64,000 nucleotides of DNA from Acetobacterium woodii DSM 1030. Its GTDB lineage: Bacteria; Bacillota; Clostridia; Eubacteriales; Eubacteriaceae. Position 1 is the first letter of the stretch. Each line of letters opens with the position of its first letter. The stretch lies in assembly GCF_000247605.1 (NCBI RefSeq), contig NC_016894.1, positions 682,001-746,000 of the forward strand, in the 5' to 3' direction. The position numbers were made by a program, and so were the translations under genes. This document shows positions 16,920 through 25,289 of the stretch, in pieces. Under the pieces are notes generated by a model. That model did no database searches, was not told the origin of the DNA, and worked only from the letters and a program-made list of their open reading frames with translations.

Positions 16920-17651
16920 TTAGTTTAAATAGCCAATAATTGTCAGTTTAGAGTCAAAATGAGAAACCAGCCCAGCCGTAGCTTGCGGTTTGATACTGGC
17001 AATTATTGTAGTTGCCGGTCCGGCGGAATCGTAAATATTTAAATCAGTGAGCGTGCTCTCAAAGTGGAGATTATAGATTGCCGCCAGATTTAAGGCTTCA
17101 TATAAAATCCCCTTGGAGCCACAAGGGACGATTTCATTAACTTCGGAATTTTCGGTGAGGATCTGGAGATCATCGTAATTGGCAATTTCAGGATCACCGT
17201 CAACAATCAGGGCAGCGCCAAATTTGGGTCTGCCAATACAAATGATCAGATCACCCGGGAGCGAGGGCGTAATCCGTAATCGATCGGTCATCCCCATCAC
17301 AAAAATTCCAAAGCCGGTCATCGAGGTTTTAAAGTTTTCTTCAGTGGAGCCGTTAATCGGTAGTTCTTTAATTCCGGCCCGCTCCAATTCTTCATGGATG
17401 CCTTGAATCAAGGCTTCTCCGGTAGGGTGCATTTCCCCGGCGATGGTATTAGAAACTCCAATAATTTGAGCGCCACAGGATAAAAGTTCGAAAAGGCAAA
17501 CCCGGGCCGCAAAAATAGCGATGTATTTGGTCGGAACAGACAACTCATCGCCTGGTTTTTCACCAACGCCACCGCTGCTGTCACAAGCAGTGACCAGCAG
17601 CGACGAGGGTAATTCAATAATGGATAAATCGCGATATTGATACGTTTTCAA
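16920..17651 (-). CDS. cblS: Alpha-ribazole kinase CblS (AIR synthase-related)
   Basis: A PurM/AIR-synthase-like protein of about 243 residues: ACDSSGGVGEKPGD near the N-terminus, a SNTIAGEMHPTGE region and GRPKFGAALIVDGD. This family member is alpha-ribazole kinase, which phosphorylates scavenged alpha-ribazole for assembly of the lower ligand of cobalamin. The call rests on its pairing with an S-component-like transporter gene behind a cobalamin riboswitch, the arrangement known in other Firmicutes. I prefer the TTG at 17651-17649, with GGAGG upstream; a TTG at 17702 also exists but lies on the hairpin. Confidence 0.85.
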   Translation of the reverse strand: MKTYQYRDLSIIELPSSLLVTACDSSGGVGEKPGDELSVPTKYIAIFAARVCLFELLSCGAQIIGVSNTIAGEMHPTGEALIQGIHEELERAGIKELPINGSTEENFKTSMTGFGIFVMGMTDRLRITPSLPGDLIICIGRPKFGAALIVDGDPEIANYDDLQILTENSEVNEIVPCGSKGILYEALNLAAIYNLHFESTLTDLNIYDSAGPATTIIASIKPQATAGLVSHFDSKLTIIGYLN

Positions 17652-17702
17652 AAGATCCTCCGTTCGTAAATCGGTATTCAGATGAGTGTGATAAAATAAC
17701 AA

Positions 17703-17736
17703 AGCACGTTTTACAACTTTTGCTGTAAAACGTGCT
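17703..17736 (-). terminator. Perfect 13-bp hairpin between cblT and cblS
   Basis: AGCACGTTTTACA and TGTAAAACGTGCT pair perfectly around an eight-base loop. On the minus strand a T-rich tail follows. It may be a partial terminator that lowers cblS relative to cblT, or an RNA-stabilising hairpin. Confidence 0.6.
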
Positions 17737-17786
17737 GATAAACGTAAATGATAAAGTAAACAGCGGGTGCTGGTTAAATTTTTTTG

Positions 17787-18320
17787 TTACGCTTGAGTAG
17801 CAATTGCGGCAGCGACCTGGTTTTTAACAGAAGCTGGCAACGCTTTAAAGACAATCGCGGCAATTAGGGCATTAAGACCGCCAACCATAGCTAACGGGAT
17901 CATCATCGCAATGACACCCGGCCAGGTTAACATCGGGATTAATAGCGGTGAACACAGTAACAGCAGAATTGGGCCGTTACAGATGGCCGCAATGATAACA
18001 GCAACAATCAGCGCAACAATTTCATTAGCCGCTTTTTTAATAAAAGCATAAGTATACCAGGTGGCCACCATAGTAAGACCCATCCCCAAAGCGATAGCCA
18101 GATGAACCGGGATAGTCATCGGGAAACCTGAGGTCAGAGCGGTTAAAAGATGACCAATAATAGCGATAATTGCGCCCGCAACAGGTCCCATCAGCAGGGT
18201 TCCTAAAAAGGCCGGCAGGGAATCGAAAGCAATCGTGCCAAAAACTTTCAGTTGTGCGCCGACAAAAGAAAGGGCAATTAAAAGGGCCATGAAGACTAAT
18301 TGGCGAGTGGTGATTTTCAT
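17787..18320 (-). CDS. cblT: Alpha-ribazole transporter CblT (ECF S-component-like)
   Basis: 177 residues with about five to six transmembrane helices and the layout of ECF-transporter substrate-binding (S) subunits, beginning with a short basic cytoplasmic tail (TTRQLVFMALLIALSF). CblT imports alpha-ribazole for cobamide salvage. The identification follows from the cobalamin riboswitch upstream and cblS downstream. In an acetogen, which needs corrinoid for methyl transfer, such salvage makes sense. The AAGGAG site precedes the ATG. Confidence 0.83.
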   Translation of the reverse strand: MKITTRQLVFMALLIALSFVGAQLKVFGTIAFDSLPAFLGTLLMGPVAGAIIAIIGHLLTALTSGFPMTIPVHLAIALGMGLTMVATWYTYAFIKKAANEIVALIVAVIIAAICNGPILLLLCSPLLIPMLTWPGVIAMMIPLAMVGGLNALIAAIVFKALPASVKNQVAAAIATQA

Positions 18321-18396
18321 GTGAAACTCCTTAAATTTTATTATAAAGCATTTTTATGGGGATGAAAAGACAAATTTGAACGTTGGGTTAAATAAT

Positions 18397-18598
18397 AAAA
18401 AAAGTCCACACCTAAGATAGATGTGAACTTTACCGTCGTCCAAATGGATTCACTTTTGGTAGGTCTCCTGAGTTAGCTTCATCGCAGTTTGTCCCTTCCC
18501 GTGAGGTGGTTATGACAAGTGCTCCAACAATACAGTGGTGGGTCCCTACAGGATTTTAACCTGTTTCCCTATTCTCCTTTTTCAAGGCACCAAAAATG
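18397..18598 (-). ncRNA. Cobalamin riboswitch with intrinsic terminator
   Basis: Read on the minus strand from 18598: the P1 strand CATTTTTGGT, GGTGCC, then the GGGAAACAGG...CCTGTAGGGACCC core, a B12-box-like CCACCACTGT (plus 18532-18541), and AGGAGACCTACC closing into ACCAAAAGTG (18460-18451), which pairs with P1. A terminator follows at 18430-18397 (GTTCACATCT/AGGTGTGGAC, then T7). Adenosylcobalamin binding should turn off cblT-cblS. Confidence 0.93.
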
Positions 18599-18778
18599 CT
18601 TTATTTACTTGGAGCAATAATAGCATATCAAGGAAGGTTTTGTCAAATTAAAAAAAGCAAGAATTATGAATGCCAACAAAAGAACACCTCAAAGTGAAAG
18701 ACAAGGGTAAATTATCGGGCGATTATCTGTAAAAACAAGCGAATCATCAAAAAAACGAACTAAATATTGCAGTTAGAA

Positions 18779-18807
18779 TTGATTGTATTGTGACCCGGGC
18801 ATATGAT
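18779..18807 (+). promoter_or_regulatory. Promoter of the pab operon
   Basis: TTGATT (18779-18784), 17-base spacer, TATGAT (18802-18807), about 40 bases before pabA. Confidence 0.65.
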
Positions 18808-18845
18808 ACAATACTGCTCAAAATATTAAACAATGAGGTATCAAA

Positions 18846-19433
18846 TTGATTTTAATGATCGATAACTATGATTCATTCACCTATAATTTAGTCCAATATC
18901 TGGAAGAAATTTGTGAAACGGTGATTGTAAAAAGAAATGATAAAATTACCCTTGATGAGATTGCCGAAATGGCACCATCAATGATTGTTTTATCGCCGGG
19001 ACCATGCACACCTAACGAATCGGGTATTTGTCTGGAAGTCGTGCATCGCTTTAAGGGCGAAATTCCCATTCTGGGGATTTGTTTGGGTCATCAAATCATC
19101 GGCCAGGCCTTTGGCGCTCAGATAATCAAGGCAAGAGCGCCGGTTCATGGAAAGGTTCACGAAATCACGCATCGTCAGATCGGGGTCTTTCAAGGTCTTA
19201 ATAATCCCTTGAAGGTTACCCGTTATCATTCGTTGGTCGTGGCCAATAAAGCGTTGCCCACGTGTTTTGAGATAACGGCTCAAACGGCTGAAAATGAGAT
19301 CATGGGCATGCGGCATAAAGATTATCGCATTGAAGGGGTTCAATTTCATCCCGAAGCGATTCTGACGGAAATGGGAAGGGAACTTTTGGATAACTTTTTT
19401 CAATCAACAAAAATCGATGGTGTAAGATGTTAA
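18846..19433 (+). CDS. pabA: Aminodeoxychorismate synthase, glutamine amidotransferase subunit
   Basis: 195-residue class I amidotransferase that supplies ammonia to PabB. The start is TTG at 18846, giving the family's usual MIL-MIDNYDSFTYN opening; GAGG precedes it. The catalytic Cys is in GICLGHQIIGQAFG and the His/Glu pair in VQFHPEAILTEMG. PabA and TrpG are the same fold, and one protein can serve both. The overlap with pabB and the nearby pabC make folate the primary role. Confidence 0.92.
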   Translation: MILMIDNYDSFTYNLVQYLEEICETVIVKRNDKITLDEIAEMAPSMIVLSPGPCTPNESGICLEVVHRFKGEIPILGICLGHQIIGQAFGAQIIKARAPVHGKVHEITHRQIGVFQGLNNPLKVTRYHSLVVANKALPTCFEITAQTAENEIMGMRHKDYRIEGVQFHPEAILTEMGRELLDNFFQSTKIDGVRC

Positions 19434-20797
19434 TACAAGAAATAAAAACAACCTTAAATAGTTTTGAAATGTATTTGTTATTTAAAGACGAGCCATATAG
19501 CTTTTTTTTGGATAGTGGTAGAGATCCGGATACCTTGGGCAGATATTCGTTTATCGGCGGTAGTCCGTTATTGGTGTTTAGCAGCAAAGGCGATGTGATA
19601 ACGCTTAAAACAAAAACAAAAGAAAAACAGTTAATCGGTCAACCTTTTGAAGAACTTCAAAAATTATTGAAGCAATATAAACGGGAGTATTCCACGGAGT
19701 TTCCATTTATCGGCGGAGCAGTCGGTTATTTTGGTTACGACCTCTGTCATCAGTTGGAAAATTTACCCCGTAGTGCTGTGGATGATGTCAACATTCCAGA
19801 TTGTTTTATGGGATTTTACGATGGTATTGTAATCGTTGATCATAAAACCAATAAAACCTATGCGGCAGCACTGGGGTTTGAAGAAGCAGAAACGGTGATT
19901 GTTAATCGGATTAAAGCAAAATTTGTTGATGTTCCGCAAGTGGAAATCCGGACCGACTTTAAGGTCAATGAAAACATCGTTTTTCAAGGCAATTTTACTA
20001 AAGCTGAATATATGAAAGCACTGGATGCCGTTCATGAATATATTCGGGCCGGTGATATTTATCAAACGAATCTAACCCAGCGGTTTAACACCGACCTGCA
20101 AGTGACGCCGTTGGAATTATATAATGAACTGCGAAAAATTAATCCGGCTCCTTTTGCCAGTTATATTGATTTTGGAAGCGGACAAATTGTGTCCAGTTCA
20201 CCGGAGCGTTTTATTAAAATTCAGGGCCGAAATATTGAGACGCGGCCGATTAAGGGAACCATGCCTCGGGGAAAAACCGCGGCGGAAGATGCAGCAAACC
20301 GGCAGACGTTGATCACCAGCGAAAAGGATAAAGCGGAATTGTTGATGATTGTTGATCTGGAACGGAATGATCTCGGCAAAATTGCTAAAACCGGGACGGT
20401 GAAGGTGCCGGAATTATATAAACTGGAAGAATACGAAACGGTTTTTCATCTGGTTGCGACGGTCACTGCCGAATTAAAAGACGGACTCGATGCCATTGAT
20501 TGTGTGAAGGCCACTTTCCCCGGTGGTTCGATTACCGGGGCGCCAAAAATCAGAGCGATGGAAATTATTGACGAATTAGAGCCGACGCAGCGGAATATCT
20601 ATACCGGATCGATTGGTTATATTGGTTTCAACGGTGATTTGGATCTTAATATCGTGATTCGAACCATTGTTTGTAAAGATGGAAAAGGTTATTTTCAGGT
20701 CGGCGGCGGAATCGTCTGGGATTCCGATAATCAATCCGAATACGAAGAAACCTTTCATAAGGGAAAAGCGCTGATGGACGCGTTAAAACGTTATTAG
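19427..20797 (+). CDS. pabB: Aminodeoxychorismate synthase component I
   Basis: 456 residues, chorismate-binding fold, converting chorismate and ammonia to 4-amino-4-deoxychorismate. The motif PIKGTMPRG carries the Lys typical of PabB, where anthranilate synthase TrpE has PIAGT. Further family motifs are VDLERNDLGKI and PGGSITGAPKIRAMEII. It overlaps pabA by seven bases, so the subunits are translationally coupled. Confidence 0.94.
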   Translation: MLIQEIKTTLNSFEMYLLFKDEPYSFFLDSGRDPDTLGRYSFIGGSPLLVFSSKGDVITLKTKTKEKQLIGQPFEELQKLLKQYKREYSTEFPFIGGAVGYFGYDLCHQLENLPRSAVDDVNIPDCFMGFYDGIVIVDHKTNKTYAAALGFEEAETVIVNRIKAKFVDVPQVEIRTDFKVNENIVFQGNFTKAEYMKALDAVHEYIRAGDIYQTNLTQRFNTDLQVTPLELYNELRKINPAPFASYIDFGSGQIVSSSPERFIKIQGRNIETRPIKGTMPRGKTAAEDAANRQTLITSEKDKAELLMIVDLERNDLGKIAKTGTVKVPELYKLEEYETVFHLVATVTAELKDGLDAIDCVKATFPGGSITGAPKIRAMEIIDELEPTQRNIYTGSIGYIGFNGDLDLNIVIRTIVCKDGKGYFQVGGGIVWDSDNQSEYEETFHKGKALMDALKRY

Positions 20798-20908
20798 ACA
20801 ATAAATGAACAGTTTAAGGTTAAAGGTGGATCAACTCGATCAAATTGAATGGCAATTCGTTAAAACGGTGTGATGAGGTTAGTGGATTAGCTGTTGCGGA
20901 GGAAATAA

Positions 20909-21715
20909 ATGGATTATGTCAGTTATAACAGAGAGCTTTTAAAGGACTGTCAAGTACCCCTGGATCAAGGTTTTTTATATGGGTACGGTTTATTTGAAAC
21001 GATTAATGTTGTTAAGGAAAAACCGCTATTTTTTGATGAGCATATGACGCGGTTGAAAAATAGCGCAGTAACGATTGGGCTGAAACTGGAAATGAGTTTG
21101 GACCAACTATATACCGACTGTTGTAAGAATATCGAAATAAATCAGATTGATCGGGGGGCCTTGCGAATTACGCTTAGTAAGGGTATCAACACCGATAATC
21201 TGCTGATTACGGCGCGCGAAAATCATTATAACAGAGCATTATTTGCCAAGGGACTAAAAATCTGTACGAATAACTATGTGCGAAACGAAAAAGCGCTTTT
21301 GGTGGGGATTAAATCTAACAATTATCTGGAAAACCTGCTGATTCTCAATGAGGCTAAAAGCAAAGGGTTTAATGAATCGATTTTTCATAATACTCAGGGC
21401 CATTTAGCTGAAGGGTGTATGACAAATATTTTTTTCGTTAAAAACAACGTTGTTTATACACCGGCAGCGGATTGCGGTTTGCTGGCCGGGATCGTCAGAA
21501 ATAAGGTGATTGCATTATTAAAACAAAACGGTCTGGCAGTGGAAACGGGTTATTATCCGAAAGAACAATGGCGGGAAGCCGAGGAGGTATTTATCACCAA
21601 TTCGCTGATGGAAATCATGCCGGTGAGTCAGGTTGATGATCACGACTATCCGGTTGGCGAAAAAACGCTGACAGCGCAGCTCGATCAATTATATCAAAAG
21701 TGGTACAATCAATAA
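20909..21715 (+). CDS. pabC: 4-amino-4-deoxychorismate lyase
   Basis: A fold-type IV PLP enzyme of 268 residues that releases pyruvate from aminodeoxychorismate to give p-aminobenzoate. Visible motifs: GFLYGYGLFETINV near the start, the PLP Lys in GIKSNNYLENL, and LAEGCMTNIFF, then GLLAGIVRNKVI. The 110-base gap from pabB has no terminator, so the three pab genes are probably one operon that feeds folate synthesis, important for tetrahydrofolate-based C1 metabolism. Confidence 0.92.
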   Translation: MDYVSYNRELLKDCQVPLDQGFLYGYGLFETINVVKEKPLFFDEHMTRLKNSAVTIGLKLEMSLDQLYTDCCKNIEINQIDRGALRITLSKGINTDNLLITARENHYNRALFAKGLKICTNNYVRNEKALLVGIKSNNYLENLLILNEAKSKGFNESIFHNTQGHLAEGCMTNIFFVKNNVVYTPAADCGLLAGIVRNKVIALLKQNGLAVETGYYPKEQWREAEEVFITNSLMEIMPVSQVDDHDYPVGEKTLTAQLDQLYQKWYNQ

Positions 21716-21736
21716 TAAAATAAGCGACAATTGCCA

Positions 21737-21782
21737 AAAGGCCTTGAAACGGGTGAGAATACCACTGCTTCAAGGCTTTTTT
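21737..21782 (+). terminator. Terminator of the pab operon
   Basis: GCCTTGAA and TTCAAGGC pair across a 20-base loop, followed by TTTTTT. Confidence 0.8.
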
Positions 21783-21901
21783 AGATGGCTAAAAATGGTT
21801 AAGAATTTAAAACTGACTTTGTTTGAGGCGGTGAAGTTGTGTTAGAATATAATAGGTATAAGCTGATGAAGACATTCAAAATCAGCTAAAATATAAATAT
21901 T

Positions 21902-22072
21902 TAGGTAATTGCGAAAATGCCGTGAGCTTTGGGTTCAGTTTCCACAAACAATTTCGTAACGTGTAGGCGAACAGTTCATCGAACTGTCCGCCGTACAGTG
22001 TAGAAATTGTTTCGTGCGAAACTGGGCCCAAAGCAACCACTGTTCGATGTTTTTTTATTTCGCAATTACCTA
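21902..22072 (+). mobile_element. 171-bp MITE-like element, copy 4, arms swapped
   Basis: Same 171-bp length. The core reads in the same direction as copy 1, but the outer arms are exchanged: the left arm begins GCGAAAATGCCGTGAGC and the right arm ends in the A/T-rich ATCGAACA-type arm. Flanking 11-mers ATATAAATATT (21891-21901) and AGATAAATATT (22073-22083) differ at one base. It lies 28 bases before the HD-domain gene. Confidence 0.92.
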
Positions 22073-22100
22073 AGATAAATATTAGAAAAGAGGAAAAATA

Positions 22101-22679
22101 ATGAGTATCCAAACTGATCGGGAAAAAGCGTTGGAATTATTAAAAGAATATAATCAAACGGAATCGTTAGTTAATCATGGTTTGGCGGTGTCGGGAGTAA
22201 TGTCTCATTTTGCCGGATTGGAAGGGGAAGATCCGGAGTATTGGGGGCTTGTTGGGCTACTTCATGATTTGGATTATGAAAAATATCCGGACCAACATTG
22301 TGTCAAAGTCGTTGAGATCTTAACCGCCAATGGTTATGATCAGGCCTTTATTAATAGCATTGTCAGTCATGGGTACGGGATTTGTTCCGAAGTGGAACCG
22401 ACCCACCAGATGGAAAAAATTCTTTATGCGATCGACGAATTAACCGGATTGATAACCGCGTGTGCCTATATGCGACCATCTAAAAGTGTCAATGACCTGG
22501 AAGTCAAATCAGTTAAGAAAAAATTTAAAACCACCAGTTTTGCGGCCGGAGTTAATCGTGAAGTAGTCACTAAAGGGGCCGAAATGGCTGGTTATTCACT
22601 GGATGATCTGATGAAAGAAACAATCCTGGGGATGCGGGCGGTGGCTGACGATATTGGTTTGGGAAGTAATGAAGCTTAA
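22101..22679 (+). CDS. HD-domain phosphohydrolase
   Basis: 192 residues with the HD signature: H in LVNHGLAVSG, HD in LVGLLHDLDYEKYP, and H/D further on (IVSHGYG, YAIDELTG). Such stand-alone HD proteins are metal-dependent phosphohydrolases, often acting on nucleotides. The substrate here is unknown. It overlaps the CCA transferase gene, whose enzyme also has an HD domain, which may point to nucleotide or tRNA-end metabolism, but that is only context. MITE copy 4 immediately precedes its ribosome site. Confidence 0.82.
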   Translation: MSIQTDREKALELLKEYNQTESLVNHGLAVSGVMSHFAGLEGEDPEYWGLVGLLHDLDYEKYPDQHCVKVVEILTANGYDQAFINSIVSHGYGICSEVEPTHQMEKILYAIDELTGLITACAYMRPSKSVNDLEVKSVKKKFKTTSFAAGVNREVVTKGAEMAGYSLDDLMKETILGMRAVADDIGLGSNEA

Positions 22680-24003
22680 TCTGCCCGTACCCGTCGAAAT
22701 AGCTTTTAGACAACTGGAAAGTTGTGGGTTCTGTGGATATCTTGTCGGCGGTTGCGTCAGAGATTATCTGTTAAAAACGATTCCCACCGACTTTGATATT
22801 ACTACTGATGCCACGCCAGCGGAAATAATTCGCTGTTTTAATAACTACCGGGTCGTTGAAACCGGCATTGTTCACGGGACCGTAACTGTAATTATTGATG
22901 GCTTTCCGATCGAAATGACAACCCATCGGATCGAAGGAAACTATTCCGATAAACGTCACCCGGATGCCGTCATCTTTACCAAAAAAATTGCTGATGACCT
23001 GGCCAGACGGGATTTTACCATTAATGCCTTGGCTTTTCATCCCCAAAAAGGTTTGATTGATCTATTTGATGGCCTAAGTGATTTGAAAAACAAAATCATT
23101 CGTTGTGTTGGCGATCCCGAACAAAGAATTGTCGAAGATCGGCTGCGGATTTTACGGGGCTTGCGTTTTGCCGCGACGCTGGGCTTTCGTTTAGAAACGA
23201 AAACCCAGCTTGCCATCCGGCAAAATTGTGGACAACTGAATGAACTTTCTGCCGAACGAATTGGGGCGGAATTAGCCAAATTGGTGTGTGGAAAAAACGT
23301 TAAAGCGGTGCTGCTTGAAGAAACGCAAGTATTGGGAGTTGTGATTCCCGAATTACTGCCGGCTAAAAATTTCGATCAGCAGAATCCCCACCATTGTTAT
23401 GATGTCTTGACTCATACGGCTATAGCTCTGGAAACAGTACCGCCGGTACTGCGAATCAGATGGGCGATGCTTTTTCATGATCTTGGCAAACCGGAAACCT
23501 TTACCCAGGATGCAAATGGTGTCGGTCATTTTAAGGGCCATAGTGTCCGCTCAGAAGCGATTGCCCGCAAACGGCTGACATTATTGCGAAGCGATAAAAA
23601 AACCATTGATCAGGTCTGCTTGTTGGTGAAATATCATAGCACCCCAATTGCGGCCGATAAAAAAATAATTAAACGGTGGCTGAACCGTTTGTCGGAACCG
23701 TTATTTCGTGATTTGCTGGCAGTTAAGCGGGGCGATGATCAGGCAAAAGCGTCACAGTGCTCGATAAGGTTAGAAAATCTCGCCAAAATAGAGTTGCTGT
23801 TAGACGAAATTATGGCTGAACAGGCCTGTTTTTCGTTAACCGATCTGGCAATTAACGGGAATGATCTGCTGCTGCTGGGGATAAAACCCGGTCAAGAAAT
23901 TGGCCGAATTCTCAATCAGCTGTTGGAAGATGTGATCGATGAAAAATATCAAAATACAAAAGCCATATTAATTGAAAAAGCGAAGGAGATACTGAGATGT
24001 TAA
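22669..24003 (+). CDS. cca: CCA-adding tRNA nucleotidyltransferase
   Basis: Adds or repairs the 3' CCA of tRNAs. About 444 residues from ATG 22669. Class II nucleotidyltransferase motifs are GGCVRDYLL, TDFDITTDA (catalytic Asp pair), RRDFTINALAF and RILRGLRFAATL; a C-terminal HD domain follows (FHDLGKPETF). It overlaps the preceding HD gene by 11 bases and the following tatD-like gene by 7, so the three are probably co-transcribed. Confidence 0.93.
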   Translation: MKLNLPVPVEIAFRQLESCGFCGYLVGGCVRDYLLKTIPTDFDITTDATPAEIIRCFNNYRVVETGIVHGTVTVIIDGFPIEMTTHRIEGNYSDKRHPDAVIFTKKIADDLARRDFTINALAFHPQKGLIDLFDGLSDLKNKIIRCVGDPEQRIVEDRLRILRGLRFAATLGFRLETKTQLAIRQNCGQLNELSAERIGAELAKLVCGKNVKAVLLEETQVLGVVIPELLPAKNFDQQNPHHCYDVLTHTAIALETVPPVLRIRWAMLFHDLGKPETFTQDANGVGHFKGHSVRSEAIARKRLTLLRSDKKTIDQVCLLVKYHSTPIAADKKIIKRWLNRLSEPLFRDLLAVKRGDDQAKASQCSIRLENLAKIELLLDEIMAEQACFSLTDLAINGNDLLLLGIKPGQEIGRILNQLLEDVIDEKYQNTKAILIEKAKEILRC

Positions 24004-24773
24004 TCGATAGTCATGCCCATATTGACGATGAAAAATTTAATGAAGATCGTGAAGCGGTGTTAGCAAATGCCCGAGAAGCAGGAGTAGAAATCATCATCAA
24101 TCCCGGTGCTGATGAAGCATCAAGTTACCGGGCCGTTGAAATGAGCGAAAAATATCCGATGGTTTATGCCACAGTAGGGATTCACCCACATGACGCCAAA
24201 GATTATGATGAAAAAAAACATGGCGCATTGTTAAAAACATGGGCCGAAAAAGAAAAGGTCGTGGCGATTGGTGAAATCGGTCTTGATTATCACTACGACT
24301 ATTCGCCCCGCGATGTCCAACAAGAGGTTTTTATAAAACAAATGGTGATTGCAAAAGAAACCGCATTGCCGATTGTTATTCATAACCGGGAATCGATGGA
24401 GGATATGGTGCGTATTTTAAAATCATATTTTGTCCCGGAATACGGTGGCATTATGCACAGCTACAGTGGTTCGGTGGAAATGGCCAAAGTCTTTTTAGAG
24501 ATGGGTTTTTATCTATCAATATCCGGTCCACTGACCTTTAAAAATGCCCGAAAGCTACCTGAAGTTGTCGCAATGATGCCTTTGGATCGCTTGCTGGTTG
24601 AAACCGATAGCCCTTATCTGACGCCAACTCCTTATCGGGGAAAACGAAATGAACCGGCTTATGTGCGGTTAGTCGCTGCCGAAATTGCTCGAATTCGTGG
24701 GATTAGTCTGGAAGAAGTAGCAGAAGCAAGCACCCAAAATGCTAAAAAAGTTTTTGGCATTATTGAAAAATAA
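23997..24773 (+). CDS. tatD: TatD family metal-dependent deoxyribonuclease
   Basis: 258 residues, amidohydrolase fold. Metal ligands: HAH in LIDSHAHIDD, Glu in AIGEIGLDYHYD, His in IVIHNRES and MHSYSG, Asp in LVETDSPYLTP. TatD proteins are 3' exonucleases or DNases with proposed roles in repair. The start overlaps the cca stop. Family assignment is firm; the cellular role is not. Confidence 0.93.
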   Translation: MLIDSHAHIDDEKFNEDREAVLANAREAGVEIIINPGADEASSYRAVEMSEKYPMVYATVGIHPHDAKDYDEKKHGALLKTWAEKEKVVAIGEIGLDYHYDYSPRDVQQEVFIKQMVIAKETALPIVIHNRESMEDMVRILKSYFVPEYGGIMHSYSGSVEMAKVFLEMGFYLSISGPLTFKNARKLPEVVAMMPLDRLLVETDSPYLTPTPYRGKRNEPAYVRLVAAEIARIRGISLEEVAEASTQNAKKVFGIIEK

Positions 24774-24803
24774 AATAAATAAGCAATCTAACATTCATTT
24801 TCC

Positions 24804-24832
24804 TTGACAATTAAAATAAATTCAGATAAAAT
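24804..24832 (+). promoter_or_regulatory. tRNA-Gln promoter
   Basis: TTGACA (24804-24809), 17-base spacer, TAAAAT (24827-24832). Confidence 0.8.
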
Positions 24833-24865
24833 GTTTAGCGTACCTTCGGGACAGAAAATGAATAA

Positions 24866-24940
24866 AGGGGTATAGCCAAGCGGTAAGGCAATGGACTCTG
24901 ACTCCATCATTCGCAGGTTCAAATCCTGCTACCTCTGCCA
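24866..24940 (+). tRNA. tRNA-Gln, anticodon CTG
   Basis: A 75-base cloverleaf with acceptor AGGGGTA/TACCTCT (one G-U pair), anticodon loop CTCTGAC giving anticodon CTG, T-arm GCAGGTTCAAATCCTGC and encoded CCA. A terminator-like hairpin follows at about 24952-24993 (AACCTGCT/AGCAGGTT and T run). Confidence 0.96.
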
Positions 24941-25035
24941 AAAAAAGAAATAAACCTGCTCTTTAAGGCGACTTAAAAAGCAGGTTTTGTTTTATTATTT
25001 TTAAACTGCTAAAAAGATTAAAAAAGGAGCGACCG

Positions 25036-25239
25036 ATGTCAGATCAGAAGATCAGCGTTTTTGATATTTACGAAAATCTGCCGCAGACAAATTGTAAAAA
25101 TTGCGGAGAAAGCAATTGCATGGCTTTTGCCGAAAAATTATTAAACGGGCAAAAAGGAATTGGCGGATGTGCTGGACTGAGAGAAACCGTTTTCGCCGAT
25201 AAACGGAAAGAAATTTTAAAAATGATTGATGAAAAATAA
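25036..25239 (+). CDS. Small 4Fe-4S domain protein
   Basis: 67 residues, essentially one Fe-S domain: LPQTNCKNCGESNCMAFA followed by GGCAG. The C-x2-C-x4-C...C spacing matches the N-terminal Fe-S domain of corrinoid Fe-S protein and of the ASKHA activators found in acetogens and methanogens, here free-standing. A role in electron transfer or corrinoid activation is possible but unproved. It has its own ribosome site (AAAGGAG). Confidence 0.82.
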   Translation: MSDQKISVFDIYENLPQTNCKNCGESNCMAFAEKLLNGQKGIGGCAGLRETVFADKRKEILKMIDEK

Positions 25240-25244
25240 ACGTA

Positions 25245-25287
25245 AAAAAGCAGCAAAATGATGACTATCGTTTTGCTGCTTTTTTAT
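25245..25287. terminator. Bidirectional terminator
   Basis: AAAAAAGCAGCAAAA...TTTTGCTGCTTTTTT, between convergent genes. Confidence 0.85.
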
Positions 25288-25289
25288 GA

